From assembly GCA_022410635.1 (NCBI GenBank), contig JAJVDF010000247.1:1089216-1153215 (forward strand): 64,000 bases of DNA, given 5' to 3'. The notes beneath the pieces are model-generated. The model did not search any database. It had not been told where the DNA came from and was given only the letters and a program-made list of their open reading frames with translations. A program made the position numbers and the translations under genes. This document shows positions 47,936-60,200 of the stretch, one piece after another (position 1 is the first letter of the stretch; each line of letters starts with the position of its first letter). Origin of the DNA: Tretioscincus oriximinensis (taxonomy: Eukaryota; Chordata; Lepidosauria; Squamata; Gymnophthalmidae).

Positions 47936-49559
47936 TTTTCCCCAAAACAACTGTGAGGTGTAATGAAATGAAAACTTTTTCTCCTGTTTTGACCAACCAG
48001 ATGATGTGAAGTATTTGTAGTGTGGCCTTAACCTCCACCCAGAGACCTTTCTATTTATTTCTACCCTTTGTTTCCTGTCTTGTAGCCAGTTACCTTTTTA
48101 GGACAAGAACCCTCTTATTCCANAACTAAAGAATTTGTTTAGAAGCCATTGATAAAGCGACTTTATCAAAAGCCTTCTGAAAGTCCAGACAGACAATATC
48201 AACTGGATCCCCTATAGCCATGAGTTATGAACACACTCAAAGAATTCTAGCGAGTTTACAAGGCATGATTTACCTTTGCAGAAGCCATACTGAAATTTCA
48301 TTCAGTAATATCTATTCCTTTATGGTCCTCTACTAAGCCTTATTTTGGGCTATATCTCAGAATAGGAGCTTGGCATAGTCTACATTGACAGGTAAATGGC
48401 CAAGCTCTGTACTGAGATATTATTGTGTAGTAATTTTGCCATAATCATGTTTTCTGACAATTTACCTGAAATTGATGTTAAATTAACTGGTCTATAATTT
48501 TCAGGATCACCTCTGGATCCTTTTTTTGAAGATTGGAGTTACATTTACAAGCTTTCAATCTTCAGACACAGTGCCTGATCTTAAGGAAAGAATGTATTTT
48601 TTGACTGGAAGTTTGGCTAAAATGTATCTTCTGACTAGCTGATAGCACAGTTCCCACTACACTTCTTAATATGCGCACAACAGATTCTGGAAGAGAAACA
48701 GCTGTTGCATATGTTGTTTATATGCAGTTTGGGGGACTGGTAAAATACCAAGATGGGTACATCAGGCAAGTAACAACTGTGTGATTTCCCCATATTGCTA
48801 ATGAAATACTATGAATTTTTAGCAATGTTTGCAAAAGAGTTTTACTCCAGAATATTGCTAAAATCTTTGACTTTCTGCAGCTGTCTGAAGGCAGCTCAAT
48901 TAACTAATTTTTAGCACACTCTGCAGTCCAGACTTCTAATTCCTTTGTAGTTGAATTTAGATCCTGCATAATTTCTTACCTTTGGGAGAAAGCCTGTGTG
49001 TTAGTTCCTCTTTTTATGCATACTCATCTGTCACCTCTAGACATTTTTCCAGCAGTCAGTTCAGTTGTGAATTGCTTCATTTTTTTGCACTACGTTGCCA
49101 AAGATTGTGTCCCATTGACTCTGCTGGGTGGTTTGAGAGTGTGGGTGTAAACATGCGTGTTCCTTTGGGCTGAAGGCAACAGATAATGCAAGATCTCCAC
49201 TTACACCTTTTGCCCAGAGTACATCTCAGATTGGGATGAGATGGTTGGGATTTATTTCAGATCTTGTGTTGTAACTTTATCCTCCATATGCTAAACTACC
49301 GTGTAAGGATCAACAAAGTAGGCCTTAGAAAGTGGTCGTATATCTTGCCATTCCAAAACACTACCATTGTATCCACTGTCATTTCCATCTGCTCTTTTAA
49401 GTAAACACCTTTTCTCGCTGCCTTGGACACTGGATGTGTTGTTATTCCACAGGGCCCAAATCTGTTTGAGCCAAGCTGAGCAATCCATTTGGGATCAGAG
49501 GCTGCGGATTAGTGAGATAAACTCTTTATTTTTAAGCTGCTTGGATCCATTTCCAAGCA
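47936..49559. other. Intergenic stretch after MAMSTR
   Basis: Apart from the partial family B copy at 48325, this has CR1-like wording near 48150-48260 (AAGTCCAGACAGACAATATC) and otherwise nothing I can name. Confidence 0.5.
48325..48424. repeat. Partial family B element
   Basis: AAGCCTTATTTTGGGCTATA, TCAGAATAGGAGCTTGGC and GAGATATTA at the far end. Confidence 0.5.
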
Positions 49560-50110
49560 GAACATAAGAGGAGCCCTACTCAATCGGGCCACACCTCATC
49601 TGGTCCTGCAATTTGTCTCACATCGTGTCCCACTAATAGCACCTGGGCAGCCTGTTCTTGGCTCCGTGCAAATGGTACTTCAGGAATGCTGCCTGTTGCT
49701 CCATCCCGGAGGCTGTAGCAAGAGATCCACCCTAGTAGGTATTTATCCCGTCTGCGTCCATGAACTTGTCTCATCCTGTCATAAAGCTATCCAGGATGCC
49801 ACTACCCCCATCTCTTCTGGAAGTAAATTTCACAAATGACCTTTCCAATGTCTGTCCTAACTCTTCTTCNGGTTTGTCCCCTACTAGTTCTAGTGTTGTG
49901 TGACTGAGGAAATGTTTTTTTTTCTACTCACCTTATTCATCCCACTCATGACTTTATACACTTCAATCAGATCGTCTTTTAAATGCCACATTTCAAGACT
50001 GAAGAGACCTAGACATTGCAGCCTTATTTCCTAAGGGATTTTCCTGCAGCCCCTTGATCGTTCTTGTTGCCCTTTTTTGCACCTCCTCTGCAATATATTT
50101 TCCCATGTGC
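49560..50110 (+). repeat. CR1-like LINE fragment, long copy
   Basis: AACATAAGAGGAGCCCTACT start; CTCATCCTGTCATAAAGCTA, GGAAGTAAATTTCACAAAT and CATTTCAAGACTGAAGAGAC follow in the order known for amniote CR1. It gives the fullest view of this block in the window. Confidence 0.7.
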
Positions 50111-50289
50111 AGAATTCTAAACGGGCAACTCACCTGAGTCAGGAAGCATTAGGAGCTTGTCAATTGCTGAGCGTGGAAGCCCCTCAGGAAACCAGTTCTC
50201 CCATTTGTACCATTGCATAAAATCCCAGTCCTGCTCCAATCCGTCCTTTTTTTTGCATCTCACTTGAGGCTCATATGGCAGCAACAGCC

Positions 50290-50568
50290 AGAAGAAGAAG
50301 AAGGATTTTATATTTATTATTTATTTATTTGTACTTATATCCTGCCCTATACCTGAAGGTCTCAGGGCGGCCAACCAAAGGGCAGGNTTTTTTTTGCTTT
50401 CTCCACAACAGACTCCCTATGAAGTAGGTGTGGCTGAAAGAGTGCTAAAGAACTGTGACTGGTCCAAGGTCACCCAGCTGGCTTTCATGGAGGAGTGGGG
50501 AATCAAACCAGGAGACTACCAGATAAGAGTCCAACACTAACCACCACCCCAGACTGGCTCTCTCAGTA
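50290..50568 (-). repeat. Family 1 SINE
   Basis: Reverse copy: GTACTTATATCCTGCCCTAT, CACCCAGCTGGCTTTCATGG, CAGGAGACTACCAGATAAGA. Confidence 0.75.
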
Positions 50569-50850
50569 TACTCCGCCCTGGGGGATTCAGCATGGCTTAC
50601 AAGGTTGTTTTTCATCCCAATGTCTTACATCTCTCTTCCCCACCACGTTGTGGTAGTAAGTTTAATCTACTNGCAAATTTCTTTGCTTTCAAACTGCTAG
50701 GTTGGTTCAAGCTGAGGACAGCAGAGGCCACTCACCCTACCAGATGTCGGGCGCATGGGCCTCAAACTCTGATATCTCTGTTGAAACAGCAAAGCTNTAA
50801 ACCTCTGTACCACAGTACCTTGCCTACCANCATCTTTGGCTGGTTAAAAC
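50569..50850 (-). repeat. Family 2 SINE
   Basis: CATGGCTTACAAGGTTG, CTTCCCCACCACGTTGTGG and GGTTCAAGCTGAGG, directly joined to the family 1 copy. Confidence 0.6.
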
Positions 50851-50869
50851 ACCTGTGATAACCTTCAGT

Positions 50870-51455
50870 TGGTTTGCCAGAGATAACCTGACCACAGCAA
50901 TCCCACATACTCTCCCAACTTCCAGAGTTGACTTCTATAATGCGCTTTATGTGGGGCTGCCTTTGGAAGTTGGAAGGTGTTTGGGAGCTAGAGCTATAGT
51001 GCAGAATGCAGCAGCTGAACTCCTGACGGAAGTCTCTGGCTGGGTGCACATTACGCTGGTCCTTAAAGATCTGCACTGGCTGCCTATTTGCTGCCGGTGC
51101 AAAAATGGCTTTTGCACNGGCAACCTGGAGGAGCAGCGCCTGCCAGGTACAGCTGCCCGTGCACTAAGATCTCAAGGGGACGCAAGGGGAAGGGGCATAT
51201 CAGAGGGCCTTCTCTGGGGAGGCCCCCAGGCAGTGGGACAGCTTTCCTCCAATGCTTGTCAGCTTTTGTGGCCTGGTAAAAAAGTACTTTCCCACCTGAG
51301 CTTTATTTTCTTCAGCTCCCTCTGCGTTNTGTTCTTCCAGGAAGGATGGGACTAGGGAATGGTTCTTTGGAATGTTTTACTAATGAATCTTTTTAATCTT
51401 TTGCTACCTGCACTGGGACCGATGGTGAAGAGCAAGATATAAACCCATAAATAAA
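50870..51455 (+). mobile_element. L2-like LINE 3' fragment
   Basis: Translated FYNALYVGLPLE, VQNAAAELLTE and ITLVLKDLHWLPI; frame broken. It ends at AAGATATAAACCCATAAATA then AATA. Confidence 0.75.
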
Positions 51456-51715
51456 TATGATCTCAGGCATCCGTTTCTGCAAGCAACAGGCACAATGGAC
51501 TTTTTCAAAATGCAACAACTGGCCCAGGGGCAACTGGAGCGTAACCTTTCCATACAGATCCTTCGAGGATTGAGGCTTCTATTTCGGCTCCCAGAGCCAC
51601 AGTTAGAGGCTCCTCCAGGGCCTGCTTGGCTCAGACTCCACTGAGGATCCCTATTTAGGGGGAGGCAGGGGGCAAAAATGCAATAGTACTTGATCCAGGG
51701 CTTCTTCCCCTCCCC

Positions 51716-52013
51716 TAGCCTGACCAGATGACTGCTTTTGGGGGGGACGGGTAACCTGGTTTGGGGGTGTCTACCCCACCCTCACGGGAGATCCCAATTT
51801 CCCTGTTTTATGCTGGAAAAAAAAGAACTTTTTTTTTTTAAAAAATCTTTTTTTTTATTTTTTGAATTTTATTTAATTCACTGCACCACCACTAGGGGGC
51901 TCTGACAACNGGAGCCAGCTCCTGAAGGGACCCTCTCCTCAGTAAGAGATTAGTATGAATATTAATTGCCCCAGCTTGGGCCTCAGAAAATCTGGTCAGT
52001 CTACCCTCACCCC
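51716..52013. mobile_element. Family A long-form element
   Basis: TAGCCTGACCAGATGACTGC to AAAATCTGGTCAGTCTA, with CACTGCACCACCACTAGGGG and GGAGCCAGCTCCTGAAGGGA inside. Flanks CCCTCCCC and CCCTCACC differ at one of eight bases. Confidence 0.8.
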
Positions 52014-52717
52014 AAGATAGTAAAAGAACTCAAGTAATGACAGGTTTACTATGAATAAGACACCTAACAACACAGATCTGCCTGCTGATTCTAAATCTAA
52101 AAGNAAAGATCGGACCGAGCACCAGAGTATGAGGGACGCCTCTCTCCAGTTGCTTCAGCTAATTCTTCAAAGCAAATAGACTTTTAAGTTTCTGCTAAAT
52201 CTTTCAGAGCTTCTATCCAATGGCCTTGGCCTCCCCTGGCATAGCCTTTACCCTGCCAAGCATAAGCATCCAGACAACAAGCAAACAAACCAATAGCACT
52301 TTGGCACCCTCTGCTGGCAATCAATAATTATTACACTCCAAATGTAAAAATGACAGCAGTGGTGCTGGAAGTGCACTAGAATCTGATATGTATTGAGATC
52401 ACCCAACCTCGTATGAAGTACGGATTCCCATACAGCAGTGTGTAAGAAATGCACNGAGGCTGGCCCCTGCTTCCAAAAATGGCACCCCAGGGGCAGAAGT
52501 GGCTTCACATAATGTCACTTCCGTTCTCTGCTTCCAGGAATGGCACCCAGAGTGACGTCACTTCCGTTCCTCTCCCAGAAGTAATATCAAAAATGTTGAA
52601 GGCTTAATGACCAAACTTTTCTGGCTCCTGCTGTGAGATTTCCCACCAGAAAACTCCCAGTACTGGATGGCTGGACTCTCCAGACTGCAAGCCTTTATCT
52701 TCTGTGTTGTCTTTAGG

Positions 52718-52890
52718 CATGGAACTGTCTGGATTTGGCTCCTTCCACACCAGTGACATGGAGCCAGNTCTTTTATCTGAAGGTGAATTGCTGGATCACC
52801 AGGCATCTTCTCTTTATTCACAGCTTCAAAACCTCTTCCTTGGTGATGAAGAGGAGGCAGCTGCNCAATCTGAGCATGATCCATTTTGTC
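52718..52890 (+). CDS. Candidate exon of an unrecognised gene
   Basis: After a good acceptor (pyrimidines then TTTAG ending about 52717) an open frame reads MELSGFGSFHTSDMEP, then LLSEGELLDHQASSLYSQL and QNLFLGDEEEAA. The composition (acidic, Ser/Leu, no repeat character) looks coding. A possible donor GTATGC starts at 52891, and without it the frame runs on to a stop at about 52970. I do not recognise the family. It lies between the MAMSTR end and the IZUMO1 end, on the MAMSTR strand. Two Ns in the frame limit confidence. It could be a 5' exon of another gene or a chance open frame. Confidence 0.35.
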
Positions 52891-53278
52891 AGTATGCCAT
52901 GCTATGTTTGTTTAGCTTGGAGAACTTTCTCAAGTTGCTAGCAAAGATATTGGCTTCATTTAGAAGCTGACAGAAGTGGCGTCTGATGATCTGGCTTTCA
53001 AATGTGCAGGTCTAATGCTGGTCCCATTAGGTATTCCACTCAAACACACACACCCCTTTTCCATGGGCTTTCAAGCAGACAACCCTTAAGGAGTGGGAGA
53101 CCTTTTTTTTGGGGGGGGGTGACATAGGGGATACCAATCTGTGGAATAGTCCCCTAATTGATGGGCCAATCTCAGCCTTATTTTCTCAATCAGTGGTTCC
53201 TCTGGTGACCGCTCCCTTCAGAAGCAGGAACATAAAAGTGAAACCCTGTTGAGAAAATGTTGAAAAATTGCCAGGGCT

Positions 53279-53350
53279 TGCCATTGCTTATACCTAATGG
53301 GTGGATGGCAGGCCCTATTCCAAAATANATCCCAAAACTAATCATAGAGT
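53279..53350. repeat. Partial family B element
   Basis: TTGCCATTGCTTATACC then GGCAGGCCCTATTCCAAAAT; one side only. Confidence 0.35.
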
Positions 53351-53465
53351 AGAAAAAACTATAAAGGCAGCGTGGCTTAGATGCCAATTGGTTTGCTTGT
53401 CCGATAACTTAGCACCTCATTTTAACAAAGAATTAGTTGCATATGTGGTTCCACATAAAGACTAA

Positions 53466-53679
53466 TAGGTTGACCAGATGACCCCTTTTGGGTGTGTGTG
53501 TGTGAAAACCCGGTTTTGCGGTGCCTCCCGGTTTTTCCTGAGGGGAAAAAAATTGAAAAAAGAAAAAGAATTGAAAAAAATTCTTTTTTTATTTTATTTT
53601 TTCCTCAGCAAAACCCGTGAGGCACTCCAAAACTGGGTTTCTTCCCCCGCCCCCCAAAAGGGGGCATCTGGTCAGCCTA
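53466..53679. mobile_element. Family A short foldback element
   Basis: TAGGTTGACCAGATGACCCC to GGGCATCTGGTCAGCCTA with GGTGCCTCCCGG and GTGAGGCACTCC arms. No clear target duplication remains. Confidence 0.8.
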
Positions 53680-54199
53680 GCAGTTTTCCTGGCAAAATAA
53701 TCTGTGCTTACTATGTTCTTTCCAGGGAGGTTCCTGAGCACATTCCTTTCTCTGTTTTCCAGGCAGTTGTTCTATCGCCGACCTTCAACTGTTGCCTCTT
53801 CATTTTGCCTTCTTCCATATTTGATGCTTGCATTCCAAAATCAGTTTAAAAGTGGCTTGGTGGGGGAATATGGACACTACAGCAAGTCCATATTAAAAAT
53901 ACTTTGAAAGTCCATTTTAACATGGACTAGAGGTGAGATGGGACTACTATTATATGGAATCAACACTTTAAAACCACTATTGATGCAACCTTGATCCTCA
54001 GAAACTACTAAAGAGCCATATTCAGTCTTACAGCGGTAATCTTTCATATCTTAAATTACACCTGTATCACAGAAATACACCAAAGACCCTGTTTTCAAAA
54101 ATATATCCACTCTTTTGTTAACTTAGATGACCGAGTAGAAATAAGGATGCTGTCAAATAAGTGAGGAGGAAGGAAGAAGAGTTCACATTTCCACCAGCC

Positions 54200-54269
54200 C
54201 TAAGAGCTACTGTAAGTATCTTCTTCCTCATCAGCATCTTGATTCTTTCTCTTTCGAAAATAGCAAAAT
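54200..54269 (-). CDS. IZUMO1: IZUMO1 last coding exon: cytoplasmic tail
   Basis: After TGATAG it completes the split codon and reads [22 protein letters not shown], stop. The positively charged FRKRK directly after the helix is the expected stop-transfer signal, comparable to FRRRK in mammals. The very acidic DEEED end differs from the human tail. The phase (two bases carried in) fits the previous exon exactly. Confidence 0.82.
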
Positions 54270-57200
54270 CTATCAAAAGACAAAGAGTATTAAGGAATAA
54301 GAAGCAAGCAAGAGACTTATATCATATACGTTACTTTTATGATGTAGGTCTTTAACTTTTATTTACACATGGCCTGGTTAGCTTCCTACGCTGGATTTCT
54401 ATTTTATCTTATAAAGAATGGACTTTGGAATACAAATTCGCCTATTTCATAGCTTCTATTTACTCAAACTTTGGAAGTCAATGCCTAACTTTGGAACCAA
54501 TTTACAGTTGGGACTCTAGGTACAGGATTTACTTTGGGTTAAGCTATAGTATGAATACTTAGGTAGGCATTTGTATTCCGGAATAGCGAGATCCTAGCCA
54601 TTGATGCTTTACACTGCACTATGTCCTATTGANACCGAACACATGTGAACATGATCTCAGATCATGTTTCTCATAGCGTGATCTTATTTGCTATAAGGCT
54701 ACTCGTAAGGCTACCACACAGAATATTTTATATATATTATAAAAATATATTATGTTACGTTATGTTTGTTATTTTATATATTATTAAAAATATTCTGTGT
54801 GGTAGCCTGCTAAGTGATTGAAAATAAATGGTCTTGAAGCTCACATGTGCTCAGCCAATCCAACAGTTTGGAAGAACTTGACCAGTCACTTGGCCAGAGG
54901 TTTCAGCAGATACTGCTCACTTAATATTCATTTTTGTACTGCTGCAGGAAACTTCTAATAGACTTTTTCTGTGCCCTCCCTCCCAAACCCTGGACTTTGG
55001 AACAGTATCCCTTTGGCATCTGGTTAAAAAATTCTTACTCAGGGCTTTTATGTTTAGCTTTCTCTGAATGTTGTCCTATCAGAGAGGATGGATGGATTAT
55101 ATTTTAGATTTGTTGCCAGAACGTTGTATATATTTTATCTTTTTATTGTTGTCATCTGCCCTGAGAGTTTCTAGTGAACGGCAGGATATGAATTCTTGAA
55201 TGAATGAATAAATGTTTTTNAAAAAATGTTTATAATAAACTTCAGTACTTATTTACACACCATTATGTTTGTCAAAGGAATGGGAGATACACTTCTACAT
55301 AAAAAACTCACAAGTTCTAATTTGGGTTCTAGAGTAGGCAGACCAGATGACCCTTTGGGGGGGCTGAAAATCCAGTTTTGGGGTGCCTCCCAGTTTTCTC
55401 TGAGGAAACTTTTTTCAAAAAAAGGGTTTTTTTTTAATTTTTTGAATTTTTTTTCCTCAGAAAAAACCGGGAANCACCCCAAAAACGGGTTTTCAACCCC
55501 CTCCCCAAAGGGGTCATCTGGTCAGTCTATTCTAGAGTGACCCTTTCTCCAATAGGTTTTGTTATAAGATATGGGCGTATCTTGAAGCAGCGGCCTACCA
55601 CCCAGGTGCTAATGTAGGCTACAAAGCCTAGTGCAGAAAGGGTCATAGTATCGTCCATTACTGACCTATTAAGTCAGACACAATCTCTGGTTGATACAGC
55701 AGCAACCTGCTAGTAATCACTTTTGTAGAAACCCCAGGGATCAAACCCCGGCAATTCTCTGCTTTTTAGGCATTTCCTTCACATCTAAGCCAGTTTTGGG
55801 AGCTGTATGAGAATCTCATACAGTCTCCAAGATAACATCCCCTCCTACATGATCTGCCCCACCTGGGCACAGCTATTTTACCAGAAGTAATATTCTTCTG
55901 GGAAATGGCACTCCCAGAGTGACGTCCCTTCCTTTTGACTTTTGACATCACTTTCTGCCCTGCCCAGGAAATGACATCACTTTTGACATCACTTCCTGTC
56001 TTGCCCAGGAAGTGATGTTNTAAAAGTGCAAGATAAACCCTGGATCCCGCCAGGTATTTTGCTTCCGGGAAACTACCAACACTGATCTATGCTGTAGCCA
56101 TTCACAAGCCTTGGATTAAAATATGCATTTGGTGTTGCGTCCATGGGTACTTAAAAAAGTGGCTCAAAAGTCTTAGAGGTGCACTTTTAGAGAAGTGAAA
56201 AAGGAACACTAGCTTGTGGCAGTCAGCAGATGTAATTGTTAAGGTGTCTTTGAGCCACTTTTAAAAAATTTCATCTGGTTGCATTTAGTGTTTACACCAG
56301 ATTGTGGGAAGCCCCAACTTCAGAACAAGCCAAGGATGTGATGGTGTAACACATTGAGGAGCAGAAGGCATCCTTATGGTTCATGTCATCAATTTTCCTG
56401 CTCAGTCACTACTCAACCAATCCCTGCTAGCTCTTTGTAATTGCCACTTATCCCAGCACAAGAACAAACATTTTCCCCGAAAGCTACTAGAAACACATAC
56501 CCTGGTCACACATATATGCCTTTAAACAGTCTCGAACTGAATATCAGAAGGGGTGGGGGACGAATTTTTAGATTTTTCAGTCCAATTCAAAAGTGTTTTT
56601 CTGGGTTTCTGTCCAATTCTTCAGTTGTGAAGACAATTTAAAAGCATATGTGTGCAGACCACACATCTTAATTCTCACATCCTTAATTCATGTTTACAGA
56701 GTTGACCAGTTCAATGGTACAATAAACTGCCTAGAGAGCAGAGGGTAGCTGGTTCAATTTCCAGTCTCTCTCATTAGGTGGCCATAAAAGTTCCCACAAG
56801 GCAAGAAAAAGTCAGCCATGTTGACCCAACAATATGCAACAACCACCATTTCAATTTATAAATGTATTTCTTTGGGATTCAGAGCCCAAACCCTGAACAA
56901 ATGGAGAGACTGGGGGGCTAACTTGCCTTTTGGATAAAAGGTTTGGACAAAATTTGCTACTAGGGCCAGGATGGAGCTGAATCCTGAGAACCAGGCTTCC
57001 ATTTTATTCTACCTTCCCCACCATGTTGTGGTGATATACCTATTTATCTACTCACAAATTCTTTGCTTTTGAACAGCTAGGATGGCTGAAGCTGAGGCCA
57101 GTAGAGGGTGCTCACCCTTCTCCATGGCCAATGCATGGGCCTTGAACTGGATATCTCTGTTGAAACACGGAAACTCTTAAGAAGAAGAAGAAGAACTGGG

Positions 57201-60200
57201 TTCTTATACCCCGCTTTTCTCACCTTTCAAAGGGACTCAAAGCGGCTTACAAGGATATATTTTGCCTGAAGGCTTCCATTCTATCTTCCCCACCAGGCTC
57301 TGGTGGTTCCCATGTATCTACTTGCAGTCAGTTGCAATTTCTTCCAATTCATGCTTTCGAATAGCTGGGTTGNCTAGAGCTACAGGCTAGTGGAAGGTGC
57401 TCACCCCTCCCCACATCCCACACAGGGCTTCGAAACCNGATCTCCCAGGCGAGAGACGAATTCCTAAGCAACTGAGCTATCCATGCCTGCACCTCTGTAC
57501 CACCATGTACCAAGATTTGTGGGGATGGATAAAGGCCAACGTTCTCCCTGCTCACCCCTTCAAAACTCACANTATAAGAATGACGACGGAAATCAGCCCC
57601 CCGGTGCTCCCGATCACGATCCATACAATCCAGTCTGCTTCAGGAGGTGGCACCCTGGTGAACATGCCCAAGGTAAGGGGAGTTTTTGTACTTATATGCG
57701 TTGGGCGAGGAAACCAAGTGGTTCTGCTTGAGGCAGGCACCACTGATACAGAAAAAAAAACAGATTAAGCAAAGATGATAGCATACAGACCAAGTACCTC
57801 TAATCTTTTGGCTTGTCTGGGCTGTACTGAATGCAGAGGAATTGTCCTGGGTCACATATAGAATACATAATATCGTTAATATAACATAAGTAACAAAACT
57901 ATCACACAGTAGGTTAATGGTTTATGTTATTGTGACATTATTAGCTGTCCAGGGTCACAGACAGGATATGCCTGATATAGGCACAAAAAGTTCATTCTAG
58001 GCCCTGTCTCCACTGGGCCTTATTCTGGGCTATATCTTGGAATAGAAGTCTGCTATCTACATTTGGGGCCTGCCATAGTCTACAAGACTGGAGATGGATA
58101 ATGATGATAATGATAACAATAACAACAATAATGGATGAAAACTACAATATTTCAACAGAGATTTGTTTCAGTTTATCTGCTAAGTGAATTAATTATGACA
58201 TTCTGTAAAATATGTTTTAAAAATACATCCCTAATTAAGTCCAGCAAGGGGCTGGTAGCACTGGGAGACTAACAAGAAAAAGGTGAATGGCATAAGCTTT
58301 GGTGGACACGTCTCCTTCTTCACATGCTAAGGGACCAGCATCAGAAGAAGTAGATGTGCCTAAGCTCATGGCATCAACCTTTCTCTTGTTAGTGTTCAAG
58401 TGCTACCAGCCCCCTTGCTGGACTTTCTACTAAGACTAACATGGCTATTTCTCTGAAATTCCTAATTAAATTAGCCGATCTTAAAAGGAAAAAAAAGAAG
58501 AATTGCAGTTGTTTCATGCGGCAGAATGTTCTCTTCCTTTGGGGAGAGACTGAATTTTTTAGCTCCAGCATATATTTAAGGAGTCGCTCTGCATATTTCC
58601 ATTTGAAAATTTCAGACAAAATCTCATTCAAATGGATTCTTGCTCTCCTTACCAGATTTACTCAAATGAACAGAAGCTGGAATAGATATGTGTTTATTTG
58701 TGCCTAGTTTAGATACAACTGGTAAGATAAAAATCTATACACTGTTATTCCATATGAATTGGCAAAAATAATTGAAAAAAATCCTTTTTTAAAAAAAANG
58801 CTGGATCAATAGGTGATAAATGAAAGGAGTTAAACTATCATAGTATTTTGCTAGCTGGAGTAAAGAGACACAAGCTCCATCCTGATGGTGTGCAAAAAAC
58901 CCACAAGTATCCTGGGATTATGCTGGAATTGCCATGTTTGTGGCAATCCCAGCATAGCTCCAGAATATAGGGGCAAAATCCCACAACATTGCTCCAATAG
59001 GAAAAGGAATTCTTGACTCTCATTTTCCTGCTATAGTGATAATATGTTACCTTTTTGGACATTGCTGCCAGGAACCACAATTGTTTATGTGTGGCCACAA
59101 ACATAAATGTACATGGTGGAGATCATTCATTTCCAAGTATTTTACACCAGCAAAATATCCAAATGTGTGCATCAGATTATTGTGGAAACAAGTGCCAAAT
59201 AAAGCTACCAATCTGGTATAGATTGGGCCAAACTGGTACATGGGTAGTATTTAGTATTGAGAACTGCCTGTTACTCAGATTAGGACCCTCCTGATCTGAA
59301 TTACACTCTATCTGCATAAAATGGGGTATATCGGTGGATAAGATGTCGTGTGTGAAACAGAGGCCTTTAGTGTATCTGCTGATGTGAAACACTAACAAGT
59401 GTCCAAAAGCTACTAATTTTGTGCCCTGAAGAAAATAGAGAGAGTATTGTTGGCATCCATTGTGCCATAGTCTCCTAGACAATGAATCCTGTCATAGAAT
59501 GGGACCACCAGGGTCATCGGGTCCAACCCCCTGCTCAATGCAGGATTCATTAAACCCTCCCAGACAGATGATTGTCCAGTCTCTGTTTGAAGACTTTGAA
59601 TTATAAAAATGTGCTTGGAAGAAAACATCCACACACATGTGCAAGTGCTATATGCATACAAATATACCTTGATATAGTTACCATCCATGATTTACTCACC
59701 TTTTACTCTGAAGTTCAGCTCACTGGATATTTGTCCATCAGGATCTATTGTATTGCAACGATATTTGCCAGTGTCATTTGAGTTTGCTTCCTTCTTTATG
59801 AGAAAAGGATCTGAACCTCTGGCCAACAGTTTTGGTTTTCCATCTGCTATCTAAGAAGAAGGACAAGATTCTTTGAAAGGCCCAGTTTGTACTTGGCCTT
59901 GTTTTGTCCCAGGAAGTGGTTTAAAGAGTGGATCTGTTGTCTACATATCATTCTGGGCTAGTAGACCACTTTCTGGAACAAAATAAAGACAAATGTGAAT
60001 CAGGCCTAGCTTTAAGCTGGAAGGTATGTATGTGAGGAAATCTCCCTCACACATGGTGGTATGGTTTAAAGGAAACCCTGTTCCTAGGAATAGTTCAATG
60101 GGTGGGAGTTAGGCAGGAAAACNTTCCTCATAATCCACAGACAGTGTGTAGAAAGGAGGTTCTGACCATTACAGTTCCACACATTGTTCCTGATCCCATA

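Noticed and set aside
53700..53910. Open frames after TTTCCAG near 53737 and 53761
   Set aside because: The two overlapping frames are hydrophobic and compete with one another, and no family match or donor was found.
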